Source: JAHFUS01 sp035689115 (lineage in GTDB: Bacteria; Actinomycetota; Acidimicrobiia; Acidimicrobiales; GCA-2861595). From it: a DNA stretch of 64,000 nucleotides. Both the position numbers and the translations under genes were made by a program. The notes under the pieces are model-generated. The model was not told the DNA's origin and searched no databases. It worked only from the letters and a program-made list of their open reading frames with translations. Location of the stretch: assembly GCA_035689115.1 (NCBI GenBank), contig DASSMA010000045.1:1-64000 (forward strand), in the 5' to 3' direction. Below are positions 16,826 through 23,870 of the stretch, piece after piece. Numbering within the stretch: the stretch's first letter is position 1; every line of letters starts with the position of its first letter.

Positions 16826-17349
16826 CCAACCTTCCCTGACACGCTGCGCAGGCGGGGTGCCTGCCGCTCGAGCTTGGGCAGCGCCACCCGGCCGGTGCGC
16901 TGCAGTTCCACGATGCCATAGGGTCGCACGAGGTCTTCGAAGTCGTCGACCTTGGTGGGCGTGCCGGCCATCATCACCGTGAGCTGGTCCTGGCCCACGT
17001 CGACGATCTTGCCCTCGAACAGCTGCACCAGCTCGATCACCTGACCGCGGCTGCCGGCGCCGGCCCGCACGGTGGCGAGGACGAGCTCGCGCTCGACCGA
17101 TTCCTCGGGGGACAACTCGTTGATCTTCACCACGTTGATCAGCTTGAACAGCTGCTTGGTGATCTGCTCCAGCGGCTTGGACTCCACGTCGACCACGATG
17201 GTGATGCGGCTGAACCGCTCGTCGTCGGTGGGCGCCACCGCCAGCGAGTAGATGTTGAAGCCCCGGCGGGCGAACAGGCCGGCGATGCGGGTGAGCACGC
17301 CGGCCTTGTTCTCCACCAGGACCGACAGGGTGTGATGCTTCTCGGCCAT
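16822..17349 (-). CDS. ilvN: Acetolactate synthase small (regulatory) subunit
   Basis: This 175-residue protein is the regulatory partner of IlvB and gives valine feedback inhibition. The N-terminal ACT domain is clear (HTLSVLVENKAGVLTRIAGLFARRGFNIYSLAVAPTDDERFSRITIVVD), followed by the C-terminal domain (ELVLATVRAG..GQVIELVQLFEGKIVDVG..TPTKVDDFEDLVRPYGIVELQRTGRVAL). The Gly and Asn residues of the ACT valine site (GVLTR, FN) are present. It starts one base after the ilvB stop and overlaps the ilvC start. Confidence 0.96.
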   Translation of the reverse strand: MAEKHHTLSVLVENKAGVLTRIAGLFARRGFNIYSLAVAPTDDERFSRITIVVDVESKPLEQITKQLFKLINVVKINELSPEESVERELVLATVRAGAGSRGQVIELVQLFEGKIVDVGQDQLTVMMAGTPTKVDDFEDLVRPYGIVELQRTGRVALPKLERQAPRLRSVSGKVG

Positions 17350-17350
17350 G

Positions 17351-19078
17351 TCAGCGACCCCCCTCGCCGTGGGCGGGGTCGACGATGATGTCGTCGTTGC
17401 TGTGGCCGGCGGCCACCATCGGGTACACCTTCTCCGACGAGTCGGTGCGAAAGTCGATCACCACCGGCCGGTCGTCGATGGCGTTGGCCTTCTCGATGAC
17501 GGGCAGGACCTCGTCGGCGTGCTCGGCCCGCAGGCCGACGCAGCCCATGGCCTCGGCCCACTTCACGTAGTCGGGCAGGTCGGGCGACAGGTACACCTCG
17601 GAGTAGCGCTCCTCGTAGAACATCTCCTGCCACTGGCGCACCATGCCCAGGTAGGCGTTGTTGAGGATGGCGACCTTCACCGGGATGCGCTCGGCGGCGG
17701 CGGTGACCAGCTCCTGGGCCGTCATCTGGAAGCAGCCGTCGCCGTCGACCGCCCACACCATGCGGCCGGGCATGCCCACCTTGGCGCCGATGGCGGCCGG
17801 GACGGCGAAGCCCATGGTGCCCAGCCCGCCCGAGTTCACGAACGTGTAGGGGTGGTCGAACTTCCAGTGCTGCGACGTCCACATCTGGTGCTGGCCCACC
17901 CCGGACACGACGATGGTGTCGTCGGGCGTGTTGTCCCGCAGCTGCTCGAGCACGTACTGGGGCTTGAGCGGCCCGCCGGGCTCGAAGGACTGGTCGTAGT
18001 GCAGCGGGTACTGCTCCTGCCAGGCCCGGATCTGGGCCATCCACTCGCTGCGGTCGGGCTGGGCCTCGACCCCGCCCAGGGCCTCCACCGCCTTCACCAG
18101 CTCTTCGATGACCCGCCGGCAGTCGCCCACGATCGGGACGTCGGGCCGGCGCACCTTGCCCAGCTCGGCCGGGTCGATGTCGACGTGGATGATCTTGGCG
18201 TCGGGGGCGAAGGTCGAGACCTTGCCGGTGACCCGGTCGTCGAAGCGCGACCCGAGGGCGATCAGCAGGTCGGCCTTCTGCATCGACGTGACCGCCGTGT
18301 AATTGCCGTGCATGCCGGGCATCCCCAGGCACAGCTCGTGGCGGTCGGGGAAGGCGCCCCGGGCCATGAGCGTGGTGACCACCGGGATGCCCGTCATCTC
18401 CGCCAGCGCCTTCAGTGCCTCGGCCGCCCGGGCCTTCAGGATGCCGCCGCCGGCGTAGATCACCGGCCGGCGGCTCTCGCCGATCAGCCGGGCCGCCTCC
18501 TTGATCATCCGGGGGTGGCCGACGGTGGTGGGCTTGTAGCCGGGCAGGTCGAGGGTGTCCGGCCAGTACCACTCCATCTCCTGCATGCTCACGTCCTTCG
18601 GGACGTCGATGAGCACGGGCCCGGGCCGCCCGGTGGTGGCGATGTGGAACGCCTCCCGCACGATGCGGGGGATGTCGCGGGCGTCGGTGACCAGCCAGTT
18701 GTGCTTGGTGACCGACATGGTGATGCCGGTGGTGTCGCACTCCTGGAAGGCATCGCTGCCGATGACCACCGAGGGCACCTGCCCGGTGATGACCACCATC
18801 GGTATCGAGTCCATGTAGGCGTCGCACAGCGGGGTGACGATGTTGGTGGCCGCCGGCCCACTGGTGACGATGGCCACGCCCGGCCGGCCGGTGGCGTGGG
18901 CGTAGCCCTCGGCCATGTGGCCGGCGCCCTGCTCGTGGCGCACCAGGATGTGGCGGATGGTGGAGTCGATGATCGGGTCGTAGACGGGGAGGATGGCCCC
19001 GCCGGGGAGGCCGAACATGACCTCCACCTTCTCCATCTCGAGGCTCTTGATGAGGGCCTGGGCCCCGGTCAGCTTCAT
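17351..19078 (-). CDS. ilvB: Acetolactate synthase large (catalytic) subunit
   Basis: The 575-residue protein is a thiamine-diphosphate enzyme making acetolactate from pyruvate, the first common step to valine, leucine and isoleucine. The catalytic Glu lies in ILVRHEQGAGHMAEGYAHATG near residue 50. The ThDP-binding segment GDGCFQMTAQELVTAAAERIPVKVAILNNAYLGMVRQWQ is in the C-terminal third. PNPVLIDVPKDV-like and QKADLLIALGSRFDDRVTGK sequences mark the central domain. It starts at ATG 19078, and the upstream region carries a leader peptide and terminator, so expression is likely attenuated by branched-chain amino acid supply. Confidence 0.97.
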   Translation of the reverse strand: MKLTGAQALIKSLEMEKVEVMFGLPGGAILPVYDPIIDSTIRHILVRHEQGAGHMAEGYAHATGRPGVAIVTSGPAATNIVTPLCDAYMDSIPMVVITGQVPSVVIGSDAFQECDTTGITMSVTKHNWLVTDARDIPRIVREAFHIATTGRPGPVLIDVPKDVSMQEMEWYWPDTLDLPGYKPTTVGHPRMIKEAARLIGESRRPVIYAGGGILKARAAEALKALAEMTGIPVVTTLMARGAFPDRHELCLGMPGMHGNYTAVTSMQKADLLIALGSRFDDRVTGKVSTFAPDAKIIHVDIDPAELGKVRRPDVPIVGDCRRVIEELVKAVEALGGVEAQPDRSEWMAQIRAWQEQYPLHYDQSFEPGGPLKPQYVLEQLRDNTPDDTIVVSGVGQHQMWTSQHWKFDHPYTFVNSGGLGTMGFAVPAAIGAKVGMPGRMVWAVDGDGCFQMTAQELVTAAAERIPVKVAILNNAYLGMVRQWQEMFYEERYSEVYLSPDLPDYVKWAEAMGCVGLRAEHADEVLPVIEKANAIDDRPVVIDFRTDSSEKVYPMVAAGHSNDDIIVDPAHGEGGR

Positions 19079-19113
19079 GGTCGTCTTTCCTGGTTCGGGT
19101 ATTGGTGCTCGGG

Positions 19114-19144
19114 AACGAAAACGACCTCCCGTCGGGGAGGTCGT
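19114..19144 (-). terminator. Attenuator terminator of ilvBNC
   Basis: On the minus strand a perfect 10-base-pair stem (ACGACCTCCC / GGGAGGTCGT, CGAC loop) is followed by TTTCGTT. It lies ~36 bases before the ilvB start and ~31 bases after the leader stop. Its ascending CTCCC stretch could instead be blocked: CTCCCG at 19160-19155 is complementary to CGGGAG in the terminator, giving a possible antiterminator. Confidence 0.85.
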
Positions 19145-19146
19145 GG

Positions 19147-19175
19147 GCGCACGCGGGAGTGAGTCGAGCGTGCGC
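19147..19175 (-). promoter_or_regulatory. Upstream (pause) hairpin of the ilv leader
   Basis: The arms GCGCACGC and GCGTGCGC pair over 8 bases with a 13-base loop. The hairpin begins at the end of the leader stop codon and ends three bases before the terminator stem. Its loop contains the CTCCCG that could pair with the terminator arm. This is the layout of a ribosome-controlled attenuator; base pairing was read by eye. Confidence 0.6.
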
Positions 19176-19207
19176 TAGGTGCCTACGAGAATGAGGTGGG
19201 CGGACAC
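19175..19207 (-). CDS. ilvBNC leader peptide
   Basis: The 10-codon frame GTG-TCC-GCC-CAC-CTC-ATT-CTC-GTA-GGC-ACC-TAG encodes VSAHLILVGT. It has GGAAGG four bases before the GTG. Four consecutive codons are for Leu, Ile, Leu and Val, the end products of the pathway. It is followed by two hairpins and then ilvB. When charged branched-chain tRNA is scarce, a ribosome stalled on these codons would be expected to favour antitermination. Confidence 0.85.
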   Translation of the reverse strand: MSAHLILVGT

Positions 19208-19274
19208 AGTGCCTTCCAGTGTTGCACCTCGGGCGGGCAGCGGCAAACTCCATGCCCGTCATCCGGTCTTCCGC

Positions 19275-19280
19275 TAGTCT
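19275..19280 (+). promoter_or_regulatory. Possible -10 element for the 19302 gene
   Basis: TAGTCT matches the actinobacterial TANNNT consensus and lies 21 bases before the GTG start of the secreted-protein gene, with AAGGGGGAG as ribosome site between. No convincing -35 was seen. Confidence 0.35.
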
Positions 19281-19301
19281 TCCGGTCGAGAAGGGGGAGC
19301 C

Positions 19302-20141
19302 GTGTTCCAACGTCTGCGCGCCACCGTCGCCCTGGCGGGCGCCGCCCTGGTCGCCCTCGCCGTCGGCCCCGCATTCGCCTGCGGAGCGGCGCCGTCCCAG
19401 CTTCGGGTCGCCCCGGTGACGGGAGTGAGCGGTACGACCGTCACCGCCAGCGGCTCGTACTTCCCCTCGGCCCAAGTCGAACTGCACTGGGGCAGCAGGG
19501 CCGGGCCGCTGCTGGCGACGGCGATGGGGCCCAATTTCTCGGCCGCGTTCACCGTTCCCGACGCCGCGCCCGGCTACTACGCGGTCGTGGCCGTGCAGTC
19601 CGGCGACCCGTCCACGGCCGCTGCCACCTTCTCGGTGACCCAGCCGGATCCGACGACGACGACCACCACCACCACCACGACGGTCGCCACCACGACGACC
19701 ACCGCTACCACCCCACCGTCGACTGTCGCCCAAGGCGACCCGCCGGTCGCCTCCCACGCGGAGCCGGCAGCGGCGGCTGCCGTCGCCTTGCCGGTCGCGC
19801 CGGCAGCCGTCCCGGCATCCACCGGGAAGGCGGCACCGGGAGTCGACAGCCAGGCCGTCGTGCGACCCGCCCCCGCCGCCCCGGCCACGTCCACCACCAC
19901 CGCCTCCACCTCGGCCCCGCCGGCACCGCCGCCGGCGGCGGTCGCCGAGACACCGGTCACACCGCCCGACAGTGCTCCCCCGGCCACCACCCGCTCCCTG
20001 GCCCTGGCCGGCCGGCCGGCGTCGTCGTCCCAGGGCGCCGGCTCCTCCTCCGTCGCCTGGTTCGCCCGGCTTGCCGTGCTCGCTGCCCTGGCGGCGGGCG
20101 CCACGCTGGCGGTGCTGCGCCGGCGCCGGGCCGGGCCATAG
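19302..20141 (+). CDS. Secreted cell-surface protein with Ig-like domain and Thr-rich stalk
   Basis: The 279-residue product starts at GTG 19302 after AAGGGGGAG. A signal peptide (MFQRLRATVALAGAALVALAVGPAFA) is followed by a ~90-residue beta domain (SQLRVAPVTGVSGTTVTASGSYFPSAQVELHWGS). Next come a poly-Thr run, a Pro/Ala/Thr stalk, a C-terminal membrane helix (WFARLAVLAALAAGATLAVL) and RRRR. That is the plan of a wall- or membrane-anchored surface protein. No LPXTG motif is visible, so anchoring by the helix is more likely than by sortase. The adjacent gene at 20156 encodes a clear paralogue. Function unknown. Confidence 0.8.
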   Translation: MFQRLRATVALAGAALVALAVGPAFACGAAPSQLRVAPVTGVSGTTVTASGSYFPSAQVELHWGSRAGPLLATAMGPNFSAAFTVPDAAPGYYAVVAVQSGDPSTAAATFSVTQPDPTTTTTTTTTTVATTTTTATTPPSTVAQGDPPVASHAEPAAAAAVALPVAPAAVPASTGKAAPGVDSQAVVRPAPAAPATSTTTASTSAPPAPPPAAVAETPVTPPDSAPPATTRSLALAGRPASSSQGAGSSSVAWFARLAVLAALAAGATLAVLRRRRAGP

Positions 20142-20155
20142 GCGCCGCGGCAGCC

Positions 20156-20986
20156 ATGCGACTGCGCCGGCCCGCGGCGGTCACCGTGCTCGGCCTCGCC
20201 GCGCCCGCCCTCGTCCTCGCCGCCGCCACGTCGGCGTGGGCGTGGTGCAGCCCTTACTCGGGAAACCCGCCCAGCCTCACCGTCAGCCCCGATCGCGCCC
20301 TCCCCGGCGCCACGGTCACGGTGTCGGGCAGGGACTGGGCGATGAAGGCGGGGCCCACCAGCATCGCCGTCCACTGGGACGCTCCCACCGGCCCGGTGCT
20401 CGGGGAGGTGCCTCCCTTCAGCAGCGGGACTTTCTCCGTCCCCGTCGTCCTGCCGGAGGGCGGACCGGGCGCTCACGCGCTCGTGGTCGTCTCCGACCCT
20501 TACCTCGTGTCGTCGGTCGCGATCACCTTGCTGGCCGCAGACGTCCCACCGACCACGACCACCACCGAGGGCGCGGCTTCCGTCACCCCCCCCGTCGCGG
20601 CGGCCGCACCGCCGGCCGTCACGAGCCCCGCTCAGCCGGCGGTGGTGGCGCCCGACGGCGGGCCGGTCGTGGTGATCCCGCCCTCGCCACCCGTCCCGGG
20701 CCTCCCTGGGGCGTCGGGCCCCCTCGCGGCGCGGGCCACGGTCCGGGCCGCCTCCCCGGCGACCACAGCGGCACCGGTCGTCGGCCCCAAGGTCGCTGCC
20801 GACCTGCCGGCCGCCGACCAGCCACAGGCGCCCACACGGGCGGCCCCACCTGTCGCCACCGTCCGCCTGGCGGCCACCAGGCCGGCCGGTCACGGCCCCA
20901 GCGTCCCCTTGGTGGCCGTCCCTGCCGCACTCGGAGCGGCGGCCGGCGGCGGGTGGCTCCGCAGGCGCCGGCGGCGCCCGCTCTAG
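20156..20986 (+). CDS. Secreted surface protein, paralogue of the upstream gene
   Basis: The 276-residue protein starts at ATG 20156, 14 bases after its paralogue. It has a signal peptide (RRPAAVTVLGLAAPALVLAAATSAWA) and a beta domain beginning CSPYSGNPPSLTVSPDRALPGATVTVSGRDW, ending in IAVHWD. A Thr run (TTTTTEG) leads into a Pro/Ala stalk, and the C-terminus has a short helix plus RRRRRR. The shared order of Cys, ATVTVSG and VHW shows common ancestry with the previous gene. The last helix is Gly-rich and may be too short to span a membrane. Its stop overlaps that of the convergent PNPOx gene in a CTAG. Confidence 0.78.
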   Translation: MRLRRPAAVTVLGLAAPALVLAAATSAWAWCSPYSGNPPSLTVSPDRALPGATVTVSGRDWAMKAGPTSIAVHWDAPTGPVLGEVPPFSSGTFSVPVVLPEGGPGAHALVVVSDPYLVSSVAITLLAADVPPTTTTTEGAASVTPPVAAAAPPAVTSPAQPAVVAPDGGPVVVIPPSPPVPGLPGASGPLAARATVRAASPATTAAPVVGPKVAADLPAADQPQAPTRAAPPVATVRLAATRPAGHGPSVPLVAVPAALGAAAGGGWLRRRRRRPL

Positions 20987-21435
20987 CGCCGCTCCACCCG
21001 CCGCACCCCCTCCCCCGGCCGCCACGACTCGATCAGGAGGCGGTCGCCCTCCGGGTGGATCGAGGTGAGCACCACCTCCGAGACGTCGAGGCGGAACAGG
21101 TGCGACGACCCGTAGTCGTCGTGGACGACCACCTCCTCGGCCACACCGGCCACCTTGGCGTCCCCGCCGGCCAGCGAGCCGTCCCCAGGGTGGGCGTGGA
21201 GGGCGAAGCGCCCGTCCCGCCGCAGGTCGAGCGCCTTCACCGCCCCCCACATGGAGCCGAGCCGCAACTCGTCGCCGGCCACGTCGACCTCGGTGCCGCT
21301 CACCCGGGGTGCCCCGTCCCGGCGCAGGGTGGCGAGAATGTGGTGCTTGGACGAGGCGAAGCGGGCCTCCACGGCCGCCGCCAGCTCGGGAGCGCCGGCT
21401 CGGACCTCGCCCCACGTCGCCACGGGCGCGGACAC
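20983..21435 (-). CDS. Pyridoxamine 5'-phosphate oxidase-family protein
   Basis: The 150-residue form starts at GTG 21435. Longer starts would overlap the divergent lipoprotein gene, so this one is preferred. The split-barrel fold is indicated by FASSKHHILATLRRDGAPRVSGTEVDVAGDELRLGSMWGAVKALDLRRDGRFALHAHP and a C-terminal LFRLDVSEVVLTSI. Members bind FMN or F420 and act on varied substrates; several actinobacterial ones are F420-dependent reductases. The sequence does not tell which. It is transcribed divergently from the SGNH gene with only ~31 bases between starts. Confidence 0.75.
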   Translation of the reverse strand: MSAPVATWGEVRAGAPELAAAVEARFASSKHHILATLRRDGAPRVSGTEVDVAGDELRLGSMWGAVKALDLRRDGRFALHAHPGDGSLAGGDAKVAGVAEEVVVHDDYGSSHLFRLDVSEVVLTSIHPEGDRLLIESWRPGEGVRRVERR

Positions 21436-21466
21436 TACGGCACCGGGGATCTCTACGCTCGCCGGC

Positions 21467-22192
21467 ATGCGCCGCACGCTCGCCGCCGTCCTCCTCGTCG
21501 CCGCCCTCGCCGCCGGCTGCACCACCGGCAGCCGGGCTGGCGCCGCCGGCCCCCGCTACGTGATCGTCGGGGCCAGCGACGCCAAGGGGTTCGGCGCCGA
21601 CGACCCCGAGCAGGACTCCTGGCCGCAGCTGCTGCTCCACCACACGTTCGAGCCGGGCTCGGGCCTGGTGAACGTGGCCGTCCCCGGCGACACCGTGGCC
21701 GACGCCTTGGCCCATCAGGACGCCGACGCCGTCAACGCCGACGCCAAGGCGGCGTTCGTGTGGCTGGCCGTCAACGACCTGCTCCACCTCGTCCCGCCGG
21801 CGACCTACGAGCAGCAGCTGCGGCGCCTGGTCCACGACCTGCGGCGGGGCGGCCGCACGCGCGTGCTGGTGGCCAACGTCCCGCCCCTCGACCACCTCCC
21901 CGCCTACCTGGCGTGCCGGAACGGCGGGGACTGCCTCGTCGACGGGCCCCTCCCGCCGCCGGAGGTGGTGAACGCCGCCGTCGACGCCTACAACGCCGCC
22001 GTCGCCCGGGTGGCGACGGCCGAGGGTGCCGACCTGGTGGACCTGCATGCCGCCGGCGTGGCCGCCCGCCGGGCCGGCACCGAGGCGTCGCTGGTGTCGG
22101 CCGACGGCTTCCACCCCAGCAACGCCGGCCACAAGCTCATCGCCGACGCCTTCGCCCGCGTCCTCGAGACGCGGGGGGTCAGGGTTCGGTGA
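21467..22192 (+). CDS. SGNH/GDSL-family hydrolase lipoprotein
   Basis: The 241-residue product starts at ATG 21467. A TACGCT element seven bases upstream suggests leaderless transcription. A lipoprotein signal with lipobox LAAGC (residue ~20) places it outside the membrane. The SGNH blocks are VIVGASDAKGFG (Ser block, GAS in place of GDS), VPGDTVAD (Gly), WLAVNDL (Asn) and DGFHPSNAGH (Asp/His). The substrate, an ester such as an acyl or acetyl group on lipid or glycan, is not known. Its stop overlaps the end of convergent ilvD by 14 bases. Confidence 0.85.
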   Translation: MRRTLAAVLLVAALAAGCTTGSRAGAAGPRYVIVGASDAKGFGADDPEQDSWPQLLLHHTFEPGSGLVNVAVPGDTVADALAHQDADAVNADAKAAFVWLAVNDLLHLVPPATYEQQLRRLVHDLRRGGRTRVLVANVPPLDHLPAYLACRNGGDCLVDGPLPPPEVVNAAVDAYNAAVARVATAEGADLVDLHAAGVAARRAGTEASLVSADGFHPSNAGHKLIADAFARVLETRGVRVR

Positions 22193-23870
22193 CGGCGCCG
22201 CGGTCGGCGCCGGTGACCAGGCGGGCGTACTTGGCCAGCACGCCGGTGGTGTAGCGGGGCTCGGGGAGCTTCCACTCCTTGCGGCGCTCGGCCAGCTCGG
22301 CGTCGGGGACCAGGAGGTCGATGGAGCGGGCCCCCACGTCGATGACGATGCGGTCGCCGTCGCGCACGAAGGCGATGGGGCCGCCGTCGACCGCCTCGGG
22401 CGCCACGTGGCCGATGCAGAACCCGTGGGTGCCGCCCGAGAAGCGCCCGTCGGTGAGGAGGGCGCAGTCGCCCCCCCGGCCGGCGCCCTTCATGGCGCCG
22501 GTGACGGCCAGCATCTCCCGCATCCCGGGCCCGCCCTTGGGCCCCTCGTAGCGGATGACCACCACCGACCCGGGCTCGATGCGGCCGGCCAGCACGGCGT
22601 CGAGGGCGCCCTGCTCGCCGTCGAACACCCGGGCCACGCCCTCGAAGCGCGACGTGTCGATGCCGGCGACCTTGACGACCGCCCCGGCCGGCGCCAGCGA
22701 GCCCGACAGCACGGCGATGCCGCCGTCGGCGTGCAGCGGCTCGGACAGCACGTGGATCACGGCGCCGTCGGGGGCCGGCGGGTCGAGGTCGGCCAGGTTC
22801 TCGGCCATGGTGCGGCCGGTGACGGTGAGGCAGTCGCCGTGCAGCAGCCCCGCCTCCAGCAGCTCCCGCAGCACCGCCGGCACCCCGCCCACCCTGTCGA
22901 TGTCGACCATGTGGTAGCGGCCGTGGGGCTTGGTGTCGGCGATGTGGGGCGTGCGCCGGCCGACCCGGTCGAAGTCTCCGAGGCTCAGCTCGACCCGCGC
23001 CTCGTTGGCGATGGCCAGCAGGTGCAGCACGGCGTTGGTGGACCCGCCCAGCGCCATCACCACGGCGATGGCGTTCTCGAACGCCTCCTTGGTGAGGATG
23101 TGGCGGGGGCGGATGCCGGCGTCGAGCATGGCGACCACCGCCTGGCCCGACAGGCGGGCGAACTCGTCGCGCCGGGCGTCGACGGCCGGCGGTGAGGCAC
23201 TGCCCGGCAGCGACATGCCGAGGGCCTCCCCCACCGACGCCATGGTGTTGGCGGTGAACATGCCGGCGCAGCTGCCGATCGTGGGGCAGGCGTGGCGCTC
23301 GATGAGCGACAGCTCCTCGTCGGTGAGGGCGCCGGCGGCCCGGGCGCCCACCGCCTCGAACACGCTGACGATGTCGAGGCTGCGCTCGGCCGGGTCGTCG
23401 GGGATCCGCCCCGGCAGGATGGACCCGCCGTAGAGGAACGTCGACGGCAGGTTGAGCCGGGCGGCGGCCATGAGCATCCCCGGCAGGGACTTGTCGCAGC
23501 CGGCCAGCCCCACGAAGCCGTCGAAGCGCTCGGCGTGCATCACCGTCTCCACCGAGTCGGCGATGACCTCCCTGCTCACCAGGGAGGCCCGCATCCCCTC
23601 GTGGCCCATGGAGATGCCGTCGCTCACGGCGATGGTGACGAACTCGATGGGGAAGCCGCCGGCCTCCCGCACCCCCTCCTTGGCCCGCTTGGCCAGCCCG
23701 TCGAGCGGCATGTTGCACGGCGTGACCTCGTTCCACGACGACGCCACCGCCACCTGGGGCTTGGAGAAGTCGTCGTCGGTCATCCCGACGGCCCGCAGCA
23801 TGGCGCGCGCCGGCGCCCGCTCGAAGCCCTCGGTGACCTCGCGGGAGCGGGGCCGGTTGTCGGTGGTCAT
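22179..23870 (-). CDS. ilvD: Dihydroxy-acid dehydratase
   Basis: This 563-residue Fe-S enzyme dehydrates 2,3-dihydroxy acids to 2-oxo acids in valine and isoleucine synthesis. The cluster cysteines are visible in GLAGCDKSLPGM and HACPTIGSCAGMFTANTM. GGSTNAVLHLLAIA, LTDGRFSGGTHGFCIGHVAPEA and the terminal TGVLAKYARLV are diagnostic. It starts at ATG 23870, and its ATG overlaps the stop of the large ATPase-PglZ gene (ATGA). So it is translated in coupling with an apparently unrelated gene. It is separated from ilvBNC by four genes. Confidence 0.97.
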   Translation of the reverse strand: MTTDNRPRSREVTEGFERAPARAMLRAVGMTDDDFSKPQVAVASSWNEVTPCNMPLDGLAKRAKEGVREAGGFPIEFVTIAVSDGISMGHEGMRASLVSREVIADSVETVMHAERFDGFVGLAGCDKSLPGMLMAAARLNLPSTFLYGGSILPGRIPDDPAERSLDIVSVFEAVGARAAGALTDEELSLIERHACPTIGSCAGMFTANTMASVGEALGMSLPGSASPPAVDARRDEFARLSGQAVVAMLDAGIRPRHILTKEAFENAIAVVMALGGSTNAVLHLLAIANEARVELSLGDFDRVGRRTPHIADTKPHGRYHMVDIDRVGGVPAVLRELLEAGLLHGDCLTVTGRTMAENLADLDPPAPDGAVIHVLSEPLHADGGIAVLSGSLAPAGAVVKVAGIDTSRFEGVARVFDGEQGALDAVLAGRIEPGSVVVIRYEGPKGGPGMREMLAVTGAMKGAGRGGDCALLTDGRFSGGTHGFCIGHVAPEAVDGGPIAFVRDGDRIVIDVGARSIDLLVPDAELAERRKEWKLPEPRYTTGVLAKYARLVTGADRGAVTEP

